From NCBI RefSeq assembly GCF_036195325.1, contig NZ_CP108101.1:3038001-3102000 (forward strand): a DNA stretch of 64,000 nt, in the 5' to 3' direction. Both the position numbers and the translations under genes were made by a program. Shown piece by piece: positions 1 through 7,695 of the stretch (position 1 is the first letter of the stretch; each line of letters starts with the position of its first letter). The stretch comes from Streptomyces sp. NBC_00234. Lineage in GTDB: Bacteria; Actinomycetota; Actinomycetes; Streptomycetales; Streptomycetaceae. The notes under the pieces are model-generated. The model made no database searches and was not told where the DNA came from. It was given only the letters and a program-made list of their open reading frames with translations.

Positions 1-1495
1 CGCCACCACCCGATTCCCCGTCCCCGGCCAGGCCAAGCCCGCCACCGGCCTCTCCGGACAGCGCGGCTACCTCGTCCAGGCCGCCGAGGACTACCTCACC
101 GGCAACAGGATCATCGACGAGAACACCCTCGCCGCCGGCGGCTACCGCATCACCACCACCCTGGAGAAGGAGAAGCAGGACGCCTTCGTCGAGGCGGTCG
201 AGAACAACGTCATGTCCAAGACCAGCGACGACCGGAAGATCGACCGCAACGTCCGCGTCGGCGGCGCCTCCATCGACCCGGACACCGGCAAGGTCGTCGC
301 GATGTACGGGGGCATCGACTACACCAAGCAGTACGTCAACAACGCGACCCGCCGCGACTACCAGGTCGGTTCCACCTTCAAGCCCTTCGTCTTCACCTCC
401 GCCGTCGCCAACGACTCCACCACCCAGGACGGCCGCACCATCACGCCCAACACCGTGTACGACGGCACCAACAAGCGGATGGTCGAGGGCCCCGACGGAC
501 CCACCGGATACGCCCCCGCCAACGAGGACGACGTCGACTACGGCCCCGTCACCGTCCGCACCGCCACCGACCGGTCCGTCAACGCCGTCTACGCCCAGAT
601 GGCCGAGGACGTCGGGCCCGGCAAGGTCGAGGACACCGCCATCGGCCTCGGCATCCCCGAGAACACCCCCGACCTCACCGCATCGCCTTCCATCGCGCTC
701 GGCCCCGCGACCGCCAGCGTCCTCGACATGACCGAGGCGTACGCCACCCTCGCCAACCACGGCAGGCACGGCACCTACACCCTCATCGCGAAGGTCACCA
801 AGGACGGCGAGAGCGTCTCGCTCCCGGTCAGGGACACCGAACAGGCCGTCAGCCGCACGGCCGCCGACACCACGACCTCGATCCTCCAGACCGTCGTCGA
901 GGAAGGCACCGGAACCGCCGCCCAGGCCGCGAACCGTCCCGCCGCGGGCAAGACCGGCACCGCCGAGAAGGACAAGGCCGCCTGGTTCGCCGGCTACACC
1001 CCCGACCTCGCGACCGTCGTCGCCGTCATGGGCCAGGACCCCGACACCGGCGCACAGACACCCCTGTACGGAGCACTCGGCCTGCCCCGGATGAACGGCG
1101 GCGGACCGCCCGCGGCCACCTGGGCCGACTACACCGCCGCCGCCCTCGCCAGCTCCGAGCCGGAGGAATTCGACCTCGAACTCCAGGACGGCGCCGACGA
1201 GCCCGCCCCGCCCACCGAGGAAGAACCCGAACCCCAAGAGACCGAGGAGCAGGAAGAGGACACCCCCGGGGAAACCCCCTCCGGGACCCCGACCGCGTCC
1301 CCCGCCGCGACCCCGTCCCGGAGCAGCGCCGCCCCCACCCCCTCGCCCACCCAGGACGGGACCGGCGGCGGCACGACCACCGGAGGCACCGACGGCGGGA
1401 CCGGCACCGGCGGCACCGGAGAAACGGAAGAAGCCCCCGGGAACACCGGAGGCTTCTTCGAAGGCGCCCGCGGCGCCCGCCCACAGGATCAGTAG
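1..1495 (+). CDS. Class A penicillin-binding protein, 3' part
   Basis: C-terminal transpeptidase part of a bifunctional glycosyltransferase/transpeptidase that cross-links peptidoglycan outside the membrane. The reading frame is open from base 2, so the 5' end lies outside the window. The three penicillin-binding motifs are in order: STFK with the acyl-enzyme serine at 371-382, SVN in RSVNAVYAQ near 577, and KTGT near 950. The last ~110 residues form a Glu/Pro/Thr/Ser/Gly-rich tail with no fold I recognise, typical of actinobacterial PBPs. The gene ends 10 bp before the convergent gdx gene. Family assignment is firm; the exact PBP subtype cannot be told without the N-terminal half. Confidence 0.93.
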   Translation, partial: ATTRFPVPGQAKPATGLSGQRGYLVQAAEDYLTGNRIIDENTLAAGGYRITTTLEKEKQDAFVEAVENNVMSKTSDDRKIDRNVRVGGASIDPDTGKVVAMYGGIDYTKQYVNNATRRDYQVGSTFKPFVFTSAVANDSTTQDGRTITPNTVYDGTNKRMVEGPDGPTGYAPANEDDVDYGPVTVRTATDRSVNAVYAQMAEDVGPGKVEDTAIGLGIPENTPDLTASPSIALGPATASVLDMTEAYATLANHGRHGTYTLIAKVTKDGESVSLPVRDTEQAVSRTAADTTTSILQTVVEEGTGTAAQAANRPAAGKTGTAEKDKAAWFAGYTPDLATVVAVMGQDPDTGAQTPLYGALGLPRMNGGGPPAATWADYTAAALASSEPEEFDLELQDGADEPAPPTEEEPEPQETEEQEEDTPGETPSGTPTASPAATPSRSSAAPTPSPTQDGTGGGTTTGGTDGGTGTGGTGETEEAPGNTGGFFEGARGARPQDQ

Positions 1496-1504
1496 CCCGC
1501 AGGG

Positions 1505-1825
1505 TCAGTGGCCCGAGGTCGCCTTCAGACCCACCACGGCCACCAGCAGCAGACACACGAAGAAGATCCGCGCCGCGGTGGCGGGCTCACCCAGCACCAC
1601 CATGCCGAGCACCGCGGCACCTGCCGCACCGATACCGACCCACACGCCGTACGCCGTACCGATCGGCAGCGTCTTCGCCGCATGGGACAGCAACACCATG
1701 CTGGCGACGATCCCGAGGCCGGTGAACACGCTCGGCCACAGCCGGGTGAACCCCTCGGTGTACTTCATTCCGATCGACCAGCCCACTTCCAGCAGACCGG
1801 CGACAATCAGCAGAACCCAGGCCAT
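1505..1825 (-). CDS. sugE: SMR-family guanidinium exporter (Gdx/SugE)
   Basis: A 106-residue, four-helix small multidrug resistance protein. The essential proton/substrate glutamate is E13 in LLEVGW. The stretches SIGMKYTEGFTRLWPS and YGVWVGIGAAG are the Gdx-type signature rather than the EmrE-type one. Gdx proteins exchange guanidinium for protons as dual-topology dimers in the cell membrane. The ATG at 1825 is chosen because GGAGGT at 1832-1837 sits 6 nt upstream; longer forms would run through the riboswitch. An upstream guanidine-III aptamer (1864-1904) independently supports guanidinium as substrate. The name sugE is historical and chaperone-suppressor claims should not be transferred. 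Confidence 0.93.
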   Translation of the reverse strand: MAWVLLIVAGLLEVGWSIGMKYTEGFTRLWPSVFTGLGIVASMVLLSHAAKTLPIGTAYGVWVGIGAAGAAVLGMVVLGEPATAARIFFVCLLLVAVVGLKATSGH

Positions 1826-1863
1826 GACGGCACCTCCGACGAGAAAAACGCGGACAACACGGT

Positions 1864-1904
1864 GCGTCGTCTTTGCAAGGCCCGGTACGGCGCGTCTCGT
1901 CGGG
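1864..1904 (-). promoter_or_regulatory. Guanidine-III (ykkC-III) riboswitch
   Basis: A 41-nt H-type pseudoknot on the minus strand, 38 nt before the gdx start. It aligns without gaps to the Thermobifida fusca guanidine-III aptamer as I remember it. The conserved GACGAG, GCGCCGUACC and AAGACG blocks are all present. P1 is CCCG/CGGG instead of CCGG/CCGG, which is a compensatory change. P2 is GCGCCGU with ACGACGC, containing one C-A mismatch. Aptamer bases CCGACGAG (1896-1903) are an exact complement of CUCGUCGG (1836-1843), which overlaps the gdx Shine-Dalgarno. This suggests translational control, with guanidine freeing the ribosome site. Confidence 0.88.
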
Positions 1905-1930
1905 GTCCCCCCTACCGTAGCAAATAACGA

Positions 1931-1962
1931 CAAAGAGCCTGGTGACACCGGTCACCAGGCTC
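1931..1962 (-). terminator. Intrinsic terminator after the GroES-like gene
   Basis: A perfect 12-bp stem (1935-1946 with 1951-1962) closes an ACCG loop and, read on the minus strand, is followed by TTT and a T-rich stretch. It lies between the GroES-like gene and the gdx leader, so it insulates the riboswitch-controlled unit. Confidence 0.8.
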
Positions 1963-2017
1963 CATCGAGACCACCGCGCACCACGGAAACGCACCACGGA
2001 AACGGGCGGACTGCGGG

Positions 2018-2359
2018 CTACAGATACAGCCCCGTCGAGTCCACCGAACCCTCGAACCGGTCCGCGGCCACCGCGTGCAGATCCCGCTCCCGCATCAGTA
2101 CGTACGCCACGCCCCGCACCTCGACCTCGGCACGGTCCTCGGGGTCGTACAGCACCCGGTCCCCCGGCTCCACCGTCCGCACGTTCTGGCCGACCGCCAC
2201 CACCGCGGCCCACGCCAGCCGACGGCCGACCGCGGCCGTCGCCGGAATCAGAATGCCGCCGCCCGAGCGCCGCTCGCCCTCGGGCGAATCGGACCGGACC
2301 AGCACGCGGTCGTGCAGCATGCGGATGGGCAGCTTGTCGTCGTGGGTGTTGTCGCTCAC
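2018..2359 (-). CDS. GroES/cpn10-like protein
   Basis: A 113-residue protein with the GroES beta-barrel pattern: LHDRVLVR near the N-terminus, GGILIP in the mobile-loop region, VVAVG, and VEPGDRVLYDP with a C-terminal YVLMRERDL strand. Canonical GroES caps GroEL. This is a divergent extra copy with no groEL beside it, so co-chaperonin activity is uncertain. The GTG start at 2359 begins VSDNTHDDKLP, which fits the family length; a longer form would add an arginine-rich non-homologous leader. It is followed by a strong terminator. Confidence 0.85.
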   Translation of the reverse strand: MSDNTHDDKLPIRMLHDRVLVRSDSPEGERRSGGGILIPATAAVGRRLAWAAVVAVGQNVRTVEPGDRVLYDPEDRAEVEVRGVAYVLMRERDLHAVAADRFEGSVDSTGLYL

Positions 2360-2414
2360 GAGCCGAAACCTACCTGCTCGGACCCCCGCCGCACGCCCCC
2401 GGGGGTCGGCGCCG

Positions 2415-2732
2415 TCACTTCTTCCGACGCGTCGACACCGCGAGCAGACCCACCACACCGACGACCAGCAGCGCAGCCGGAATCACTCGCTCCAGACGCG
2501 GCGCGCCGTCCTCCGACACGAACTTGGCCCTCACGTCCGACACCGAACGGTTCACCGCGACGAACGCACGCCCGGCCGTCCGGTCCACGGTCCCGGCCAC
2601 CTTGGCCTTCGCGTCTCCGATGATCGTCTTCGGGTGCACCCGCACCCCGATCTCATCGAGCACCACGGCGAGCTGCTCGCGCCTGGTGATGATGTCCGCC
2701 TCGATCTGCGCAGGGGTCCTGGCATCCGACAC
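2415..2732 (-). CDS. DUF3618 small membrane protein
   Basis: A 105-residue protein that opens with RTPAQIEADIITRREQLA, the DUF3618 hallmark. A helical charged region follows, then one C-terminal membrane helix (about residues 83-100, IPAALLVVGVVGLLAV) ending in TRRKK, which predicts an N-in/C-in or tail-anchored topology. Function is unknown. The gene is divergent from bcp, with 128 bp between the starts, and upstream of the GroES-like gene in the same direction. Confidence 0.85.
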   Translation of the reverse strand: MSDARTPAQIEADIITRREQLAVVLDEIGVRVHPKTIIGDAKAKVAGTVDRTAGRAFVAVNRSVSDVRAKFVSEDGAPRLERVIPAALLVVGVVGLLAVSTRRKK

Positions 2733-2860
2733 TGCGCCGCCTCCGTGGTCGTCGTCCGGTAAACCTTCATCGACAGTCTGTCAGCTCGACCGCCCGGACA
2801 CCCGTCGGCACCCCTATTACGCTCGGTGCCAAACACCGTATGTGCCACCTGAGGAGAACC

Positions 2861-3328
2861 ATGAGCGAGCGACTCCAGCCCGGCGAGACCGCCCCGGCCT
2901 TCACCCTTCCCGACGCCGACGGCAACCAGATCTCGCTCGCGGACCATAAGGGACGCAAGGTCATCGTCTACTTCTACCCGACCGCCCTCACCCCCGGCTG
3001 CACCAAGCAGGCGTGCGACTTCACCGACAACCTGGATCTCCTGGCCGCGGCCGGATACGACGTCATCGGCGTATCCCCCGACAAGCCGGAGAAGCTCGCC
3101 AAGTTCCGCGAGCAGGAGAACCTCAAGGTCACGCTGGTCTCCGACCCGTCCAAGGAGACCCTGGAGGCGTACGGCGCCTTCGGCGAGAAGAAGCTCTACG
3201 GCAAAGTGGTGACGGGCGTCATCCGGTCGACGATCGTGGTCGACGAGGACGGCAAGGTCGAGCACGCCTTCTACAACGTGAAGGCCACCGGCCACGTAGC
3301 CAAGATCATCAGGGATCTGGGCATCTGA
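2861..3328 (+). CDS. bcp: Thiol peroxidase, Bcp/PrxQ type
   Basis: A 155-residue peroxiredoxin reducing hydrogen peroxide and organic peroxides in the cytoplasm with thioredoxin-type reductants. The peroxidatic cysteine is C47 in TPGCT and the resolving cysteine C52 lies five residues on, the PrxQ/Bcp arrangement. The FTLPDADGNQISLADHKG opening is typical of the family. The ATG at 2861 follows GAGGAG at a good distance; an in-frame upstream start at 2840 lacks a ribosome site. It is monocistronic in appearance. Confidence 0.95.
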   Translation: MSERLQPGETAPAFTLPDADGNQISLADHKGRKVIVYFYPTALTPGCTKQACDFTDNLDLLAAAGYDVIGVSPDKPEKLAKFREQENLKVTLVSDPSKETLEAYGAFGEKKLYGKVVTGVIRSTIVVDEDGKVEHAFYNVKATGHVAKIIRDLGI

Positions 3329-3462
3329 CGAGCCCACGCCGCCGGTCCCGCCCGGCCGCGGACCTGTGACCCACGTCCCAATCGGCCGGGTAGTCGGTTT
3401 GCAGTCGCCATGACCGAACAGAAGCCTCTCCTGGAACATCCTCCAAGGAAAGGAACCCGGTC

Positions 3463-4959
3463 ATGGCGGCCTCCGACCCCCAGCAGGGGGCCGACCCCGA
3501 AGCGGTCAAGCGTCACCCCACCCTCTTCCGCGCCATCCGGAAGCGCCAGAACCCCAAGCTCCGCCGGACCGACATCACCGTCACCGACGACAAGGCAGTG
3601 AAGCGGGCGGTGAAGGCGGCGTCGCTCGGCAACGCCATGGAGTGGTTCGACTTCGGCATCTACTCCTACCTCGCCGTGACCCTGGGGCACGTCTTCTTCC
3701 CGTCAGGGAACGAGACGACCCAGCTCCTCTCCTCCTTCGCGACCTTCGCCGTGGCCTTCCTCGTCCGGCCGCTCGGAGGAATGTTCTTCGGCCCGATGGG
3801 CGACAAGATCGGCCGGAAGAAGGTTCTCGCCCTGACGATGATCCTGATGGCGGTCGGCACCTTCGCCATCGGACTCATCCCCTCCCACGGCACGATCGGC
3901 CTCTGGGCCCCCGCCCTGCTGATCCTCTTCCGGATGCTCCAGGGCTTCTCCACCGGCGGCGAGTACGGCGGCGCGTCCACCTTCATCGCGGAGTACGCCC
4001 CCGACAAGCGCCGCGGCTTCTTCGGCAGCTTCCTCGAATTCGGGACCCTCGCCGGCTACGTCGGCGCCGCCGGCCTCGTCACCGCGCTCTACGCCCTCCT
4101 CGACACCGGCCAGATGGAGTCCTGGGGCTGGCGCGTCCCCTTCCTCGTCGCGGGCCCGCTCGGCCTCGTCGGCCTCTACCTGCGACTGCGCCTGGACGAG
4201 ACCCCCGCCTTCCAGAAGCTGGAAGGCGGCTCCGCCCACGCCATGGAGGCGGCCGACGGCGTCGAGACCACGGCCAAGGGCGACCTCGCCAAGATCTTCC
4301 GGCAGCACTGGCCGACGCTGATCCTCTGCATCTGCCTGGTCGGCGCGTACAACATCACCGACTACATGCTGCTGTCGTACATGCCGACGTACCTGTCCGA
4401 CGAGCTCGGCTACAGCGAGACCCACGGGCTGCTCATCCTGCTCGGCGTCATGGTCTTCCTGATGCTCATCATCAGCCACTTCGGCAAGCTCTCCGACCGC
4501 TTCGGCCGCAAGCCGCTGCTGATGACGGGCATGCTCGGCTTCCTGTTCCTCTCCCTGCCCGCCTTCCTCCTGATCCGCCAGGGCAGCATCCCCGCGATCA
4601 TCATCGGCATGCTGATGCTCGGCCTCTCCCTGGTCTGCCTGCTCGGCACGATGTCGGCGGCGCTCCCGGCCCTGTTCCCGACCAACGTCCGCTACGGCTC
4701 CCTGTCGGTCGGCTACAACCTCTCCGCGTCGATCTTCGGCGGCACGACCCCCCTGGTGATCACGGCCCTGATCAGCTGGACCGGCTCGAACCTGATGCCC
4801 GCCTACTACGCGATGGCCGCGGCCCTGGTCGGCGTGATCGCCGTGGCCTGCATGAAGGAGACGGCGCAGCAGCCCCTGGCCGGTTCCCCGCCGTCGGTGG
4901 AAACGGACGAGGAAGCGGCGGAACTGTGCCACGCCCAGACCCCGGACCCGAAGTTCTGA
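3463..4959 (+). CDS. MFS transporter, metabolite:H+ symporter (ProP-like)
   Basis: A 498-residue, 12-helix transporter of the MHS branch of the major facilitator superfamily. After a ~45-residue charged cytoplasmic leader come GNAMEWFDFGIY (helix 1), GDKIGRKKVL (loop 2-3 signature) and LLQ/FSTGGEYGG-type helix 5 residues, with a second GKLSDRFGRKPLL signature after helix 8. The family carries proline, betaine, alpha-ketoglutarate or other carboxylates; the substrate cannot be fixed from sequence. AAGGAAAGG precedes the start. A terminator follows at 4974-5022, so the gene is transcribed alone. Confidence 0.9.
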   Translation: MAASDPQQGADPEAVKRHPTLFRAIRKRQNPKLRRTDITVTDDKAVKRAVKAASLGNAMEWFDFGIYSYLAVTLGHVFFPSGNETTQLLSSFATFAVAFLVRPLGGMFFGPMGDKIGRKKVLALTMILMAVGTFAIGLIPSHGTIGLWAPALLILFRMLQGFSTGGEYGGASTFIAEYAPDKRRGFFGSFLEFGTLAGYVGAAGLVTALYALLDTGQMESWGWRVPFLVAGPLGLVGLYLRLRLDETPAFQKLEGGSAHAMEAADGVETTAKGDLAKIFRQHWPTLILCICLVGAYNITDYMLLSYMPTYLSDELGYSETHGLLILLGVMVFLMLIISHFGKLSDRFGRKPLLMTGMLGFLFLSLPAFLLIRQGSIPAIIIGMLMLGLSLVCLLGTMSAALPALFPTNVRYGSLSVGYNLSASIFGGTTPLVITALISWTGSNLMPAYYAMAAALVGVIAVACMKETAQQPLAGSPPSVETDEEAAELCHAQTPDPKF

Positions 4960-4973
4960 CCCGTTCTCCTCAC

Positions 4974-5022
4974 GGAAGGGCCCGCACCGCTCTCGGCCGC
5001 CGAGAAGTGGTGCGGGCCTTCC
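4974..5022 (+). terminator. Hairpin terminator after the MHS transporter
   Basis: GGAAGGGCCCGCACC (4974-4988) pairs with GGTGCGGGCCTTCC (5009-5022) with a single bulged G and a ~20-nt loop. No T-run follows, as is common in Streptomyces. Confidence 0.75.
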
Positions 5023-5112
5023 GCATCTCATCGCATTCCGGACGTGACCATCCGATTAACGGTTCGTTGGTCCGTACGAGGCTGCGAACGCGCGGCCGGA
5101 TGTGGAGGGGGC

Positions 5113-5772
5113 ATGCCGGCAAGCCCGTACACGCGCGAGCGCCTCACAGAGGCAGCTTCGTCGTCGCGGACGCTCTCGGAGGCGCTCACGAAGCTCGGGG
5201 TCGACCCGAAGAGCGCGTCACGGAGCTATCTCCTCGCCCGCATGCGAAAACTCGGCGTGGACACTCGCCACTTCGAGAGCGAAGGTGCGCGCTGGACGAA
5301 GGAAGTCCTTCAGGCGGCGGTCGCATCGTCGACCACCATGGGCGAAGTGCTGCGCCGCCTCGGCCTTGAGGTGGTGGGGGGTCAGCACACCCACATCAGC
5401 CGCCGCGTCAAGGCTCTGGGGATCGACACGTCGCACTTCGCGGCACCGTCGAGGAGAGGCAAGATACGCCGCCGGCGTCCGGAGGAACTGCTGGTCGACC
5501 AAAGTCGGACCCTCGTACGCCGCATACCTGGCGAGCGCCTCAAGCGAGCCATGATCGCCATGGGCGCCTCCGACCACTGCGCCCGGTGCGGCACAGGGCC
5601 CGCATGGCGGGACCGGCCACTACCGCTCGAGGTCGATCACATCGACGGCAATTGGCGAAACAACCAACCGGAGAATCTGCGACTGCTCTGCCCCAACTGC
5701 CACTCGACGACCGACACCTATCGAGGTCGCGGCAAAGGGCGTCGCACCTCGGCACGGGGTGAGGGCCGATGA
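5113..5772 (+). CDS. HNH endonuclease-like protein, copy 1
   Basis: A 219-residue protein with a C-terminal HNH fold: CARCGTG zinc knuckle, LEVDHIDGNW with the catalytic-type DH, NLRLLCPNCHS closing the ββα-metal motif. The N-terminal half carries two helix-turn-helix-like repeats, each ending in a similar GVDTRHF / GIDTSHF phrase, which probably bind DNA. The ATG at 5113 follows GGAGGGGG; an in-frame upstream start has no ribosome site. It overlaps the second HNH gene by 4 bp (ATGA). Such proteins occur as free-standing homing-type nucleases; the target is unknown. Confidence 0.85.
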   Translation: MPASPYTRERLTEAASSSRTLSEALTKLGVDPKSASRSYLLARMRKLGVDTRHFESEGARWTKEVLQAAVASSTTMGEVLRRLGLEVVGGQHTHISRRVKALGIDTSHFAAPSRRGKIRRRRPEELLVDQSRTLVRRIPGERLKRAMIAMGASDHCARCGTGPAWRDRPLPLEVDHIDGNWRNNQPENLRLLCPNCHSTTDTYRGRGKGRRTSARGEGR

Positions 5773-6425
5773 GCAACGGCAGCTACTACACCCGGGAGCG
5801 GCCGGCCGAGGCAGCCAGTAACGATCGCTTCGAGCATCGTGGGATCGATGTGTCCCACCTTCCCCGCCGCGTCCACCGCAGGTCCGGGAAACGGCCCTCC
5901 CCCGCAGAACTCGCAGAGGCCGTCGCCGCTGCCGTTTCCATCGCCGGCGCTCTCAGGCGACTGGGCAGGGCGGACAACGCGAGCCAGCGGAAGCGGTTGC
6001 GCGAGTGGGTCTCCGAGGACGGACTCACCACCACACACTTTCTGGGTCAGGGACATCAGCGGGGACGGATCGGAACCACACCGCTGAAGGCTGCCGAACA
6101 GATTCTGGTGAGGCACGAGGGCAAGCGCCGCACGAAGACAGTGCAACTCCGACGCGCGCTGCGCGAAGTCGGCGTCCCGGAGGAGTGCGCCGAGTGCGGA
6201 ACCGGCGCAACCTGGCTGGGCGAGCCCATGACACTGGAGGTGGATCACATCAACGGCGACTGGAGCGACGACCGCAGGAAGAACCTCCGCCTGCTGTGCC
6301 CCAACTGTCACGCTGTCACCAGCACCTGGTGCAGAGGCGGCGGTAGGCACAGGACTCCTGGCGTGTCCGGGGAAGCCTCTTCTCCTGGACCCGCTGCCCT
6401 CGCTTCCGAGGGGGCAGTAAGCTAA
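5769..6425 (+). CDS. HNH endonuclease-like protein, copy 2 (N-terminal deletion)
   Basis: A 218-residue paralogue of the preceding gene, translationally coupled through an ATGA overlap. It keeps CAECGTG, LEVDHINGDW and NLRLLCPNCHA. It opens with YYTRERPAEAAS, matching PYTRERLTEAAS of copy 1, but then jumps to GIDVSHL. About 22-24 residues of the first helix-turn-helix repeat are missing. The C-terminal tail after CRGGG is low-complexity. It is probably a tandem duplication followed by an in-frame deletion. The tRNA gene starts 10 bp downstream. Confidence 0.8.
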   Translation: MSNGSYYTRERPAEAASNDRFEHRGIDVSHLPRRVHRRSGKRPSPAELAEAVAAAVSIAGALRRLGRADNASQRKRLREWVSEDGLTTTHFLGQGHQRGRIGTTPLKAAEQILVRHEGKRRTKTVQLRRALREVGVPEECAECGTGATWLGEPMTLEVDHINGDWSDDRRKNLRLLCPNCHAVTSTWCRGGGRHRTPGVSGEASSPGPAALASEGAVS

Positions 6426-6435
6426 GGGCTGCTAT

Positions 6436-6513
6436 GCGCCCGTACGCCAACTGGTGAGCGACGATCTTTAGGTGGTCGTGTTTGTGTCGGTTCGAATCCG
6501 ACCGGGCGCACCA
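6436..6513 (+). tRNA. tRNA with anticodon UAG, short variable arm (isotype unclear)
   Basis: Acceptor GCGCCCG (6436-6442) pairs with CGGGCGC (6503-6509); discriminator A6510; CCA encoded at 6511-6513. The T arm is GTCGG-TTCGAAT-CCGAC (6486-6502). The anticodon stem CGATC/GGTCG encloses loop TTTAGGT (6467-6473), giving anticodon UAG with U33 and G37, which would read CUA (Leu). The variable region is only about 7 nt, whereas bacterial tRNA-Leu is class II with a long arm. The D stem is weak (3 bp). It is probably a real but atypical or decaying tRNA. Confidence 0.75.
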
Positions 6514-6518
6514 GTCAC

Positions 6519-6555
6519 AATGCCTGGCTCCTCCGCAACGGGGGAGCCAGGCATT
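6519..6555. terminator. Bidirectional terminator between tRNA and rdgB
   Basis: A perfect 13-bp stem: AATGCCTGGCTCC (6519-6531) with GGAGCCAGGCATT (6543-6555). It serves the tRNA on the plus strand and rdgB (stop at 6563) on the minus strand. Confidence 0.8.
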
Positions 6556-6562
6556 CGCGTCT

Positions 6563-7165
6563 TCAGCCCACCAGTTCCCGCACCACCGGCACCAGCGCCC
6601 GGAACGCCATGCCGCGGTGGCTGATCGCGTTCTTCTCCGCCGGGGTGAGTTCCGCGGCCGTGCGGGTCTCGCCGTCCGGCTGGAGGATCGGGTCGTAGCC
6701 GAAGCCGTTCGTGCCGGACGGGGTGTGGCGCAGGGTGCCCAGGAGGCGGCCCTCGACCACGCGTTCCGTGCCGTCGGGGAGGGCCAGGGCCGCCGCGCAG
6801 GCGAAGTACGCCGTGCGGTGGTCGTCGTCGATGTCGGACAGCTGGGCCAGGAGCAGGTCCAGGTTGGCCCGGTCGTTGCCGTGGGTGCCCGACCAGCGGG
6901 CGGAGAAGATGCCGGGGGCGCCGCCGAGCACGTCTACGCAGAGGCCGGAGTCGTCGGCGATGGCCGGGTGGCCGGTGGCGCGGGCGAGGGCGTGGGCCTT
7001 GAGGAGGGCGTTCTCCGCGAAGGTGACGCCGGTTTCCCTGACGTCCGGGATCTCGGGGTACGCGTCCGCGCCGACGAGGTCGTGCGTGATACCTGCGTCG
7101 GCGAGGATCGCATGGAGTTCGGTGATCTTCCCGGCGTTGCGGGTGGCGAGGATGAGGCGGGTCAT
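6563..7165 (-). CDS. rdgB: dITP/XTP pyrophosphatase (RdgB/HAM1)
   Basis: A 200-residue house-cleaning enzyme that hydrolyses dITP, ITP and XTP to monophosphates, keeping deaminated purines out of nucleic acids. The N-terminal LILATRNAGKITEL nucleotide-binding stretch, TFAENALLKA, ADDSGLCVDVLGGAPGIFSARW and the late SHRGMAFRA motif are in the expected order, and the length is standard. It is the last gene of an rph-lipoprotein-rdgB run on the minus strand; rph and rdgB are commonly neighbours in actinobacteria. Confidence 0.97.
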   Translation of the reverse strand: MTRLILATRNAGKITELHAILADAGITHDLVGADAYPEIPDVRETGVTFAENALLKAHALARATGHPAIADDSGLCVDVLGGAPGIFSARWSGTHGNDRANLDLLLAQLSDIDDDHRTAYFACAAALALPDGTERVVEGRLLGTLRHTPSGTNGFGYDPILQPDGETRTAAELTPAEKNAISHRGMAFRALVPVVRELVG

Positions 7166-7195
7166 GCCCTGATTATCGCCGGGCGGAGCGGGGCC

Positions 7196-7594
7196 CTACG
7201 GGGTGCAGACCTTGCCGATCTCGGTGGCCGCGTCGGTGACCGGGGTGATGTCCGGGGTGGCGTCGCCGGCCTCGATGGAGCCGCGGACGTTGGTAACGCC
7301 GGTCTGGAGGTCGTCGACGGCCTTGCTGAGGTCGGCGTTGTCGGTCTTGTCGCCGAGGTTCTTCAGCTCCTTGTCGATCTCGTCCAGGGCTTCGGACGCC
7401 TGCGTCGGGTCGTCGGCGGCGGTGGAGACGGCCTGCTGGAGCTTGCTGACGCTGGTGGCTATGGCGTCGGCGGTCTGGACGCAGTCGAGCGCCTTGTCGA
7501 GGGCGCTGCAGCCGACGGCCGTGGTGAGGGTCAGCAGGGTGGCCGTGACGGCGAGTGCTATGCGGTGGTGACGGTGGTGGTGGCGCTTGGCCAT
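7196..7594 (-). CDS. Secreted lipoprotein of unknown function
   Basis: A 132-residue protein with a His/Arg-rich N-region (KRHHHRHHR), a hydrophobic signal core and a lipobox ending TAVGC (Cys29). It should therefore be lipid-anchored on the outer face of the membrane. The rest is a soluble, mostly helical domain with heptad-like spacing (SKLQQAVSTA, DEIDKELKNLG, DDLQTGVTNVRG). It lies 30 bp upstream of rdgB and about 100 bp after rph. No functional motif is recognised. Confidence 0.85.
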   Translation of the reverse strand: MAKRHHHRHHRIALAVTATLLTLTTAVGCSALDKALDCVQTADAIATSVSKLQQAVSTAADDPTQASEALDEIDKELKNLGDKTDNADLSKAVDDLQTGVTNVRGSIEAGDATPDITPVTDAATEIGKVCTP

Positions 7595-7695
7595 GGTGCG
7601 GTCCCTCCCCGGGGGTTGTACGTGGACGGGCGCACGGTTCGACCCGTGCGCCCGTACCCGTAACGACGCTGTGTGGTGCGCTCTTGGTTGCTTCT

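Noticed and set aside
5113..6425. HNH genes as part of a CRISPR or restriction system
   Set aside because: No repeats, cas, methylase or specificity genes nearby; the HTH-HNH layout fits free-standing nucleases.
6436..6513. Calling the tRNA a normal tRNA-Leu or the bldA gene
   Set aside because: bldA reads UUA and all bacterial tRNA-Leu have a long variable arm; this one has about 7 nt.
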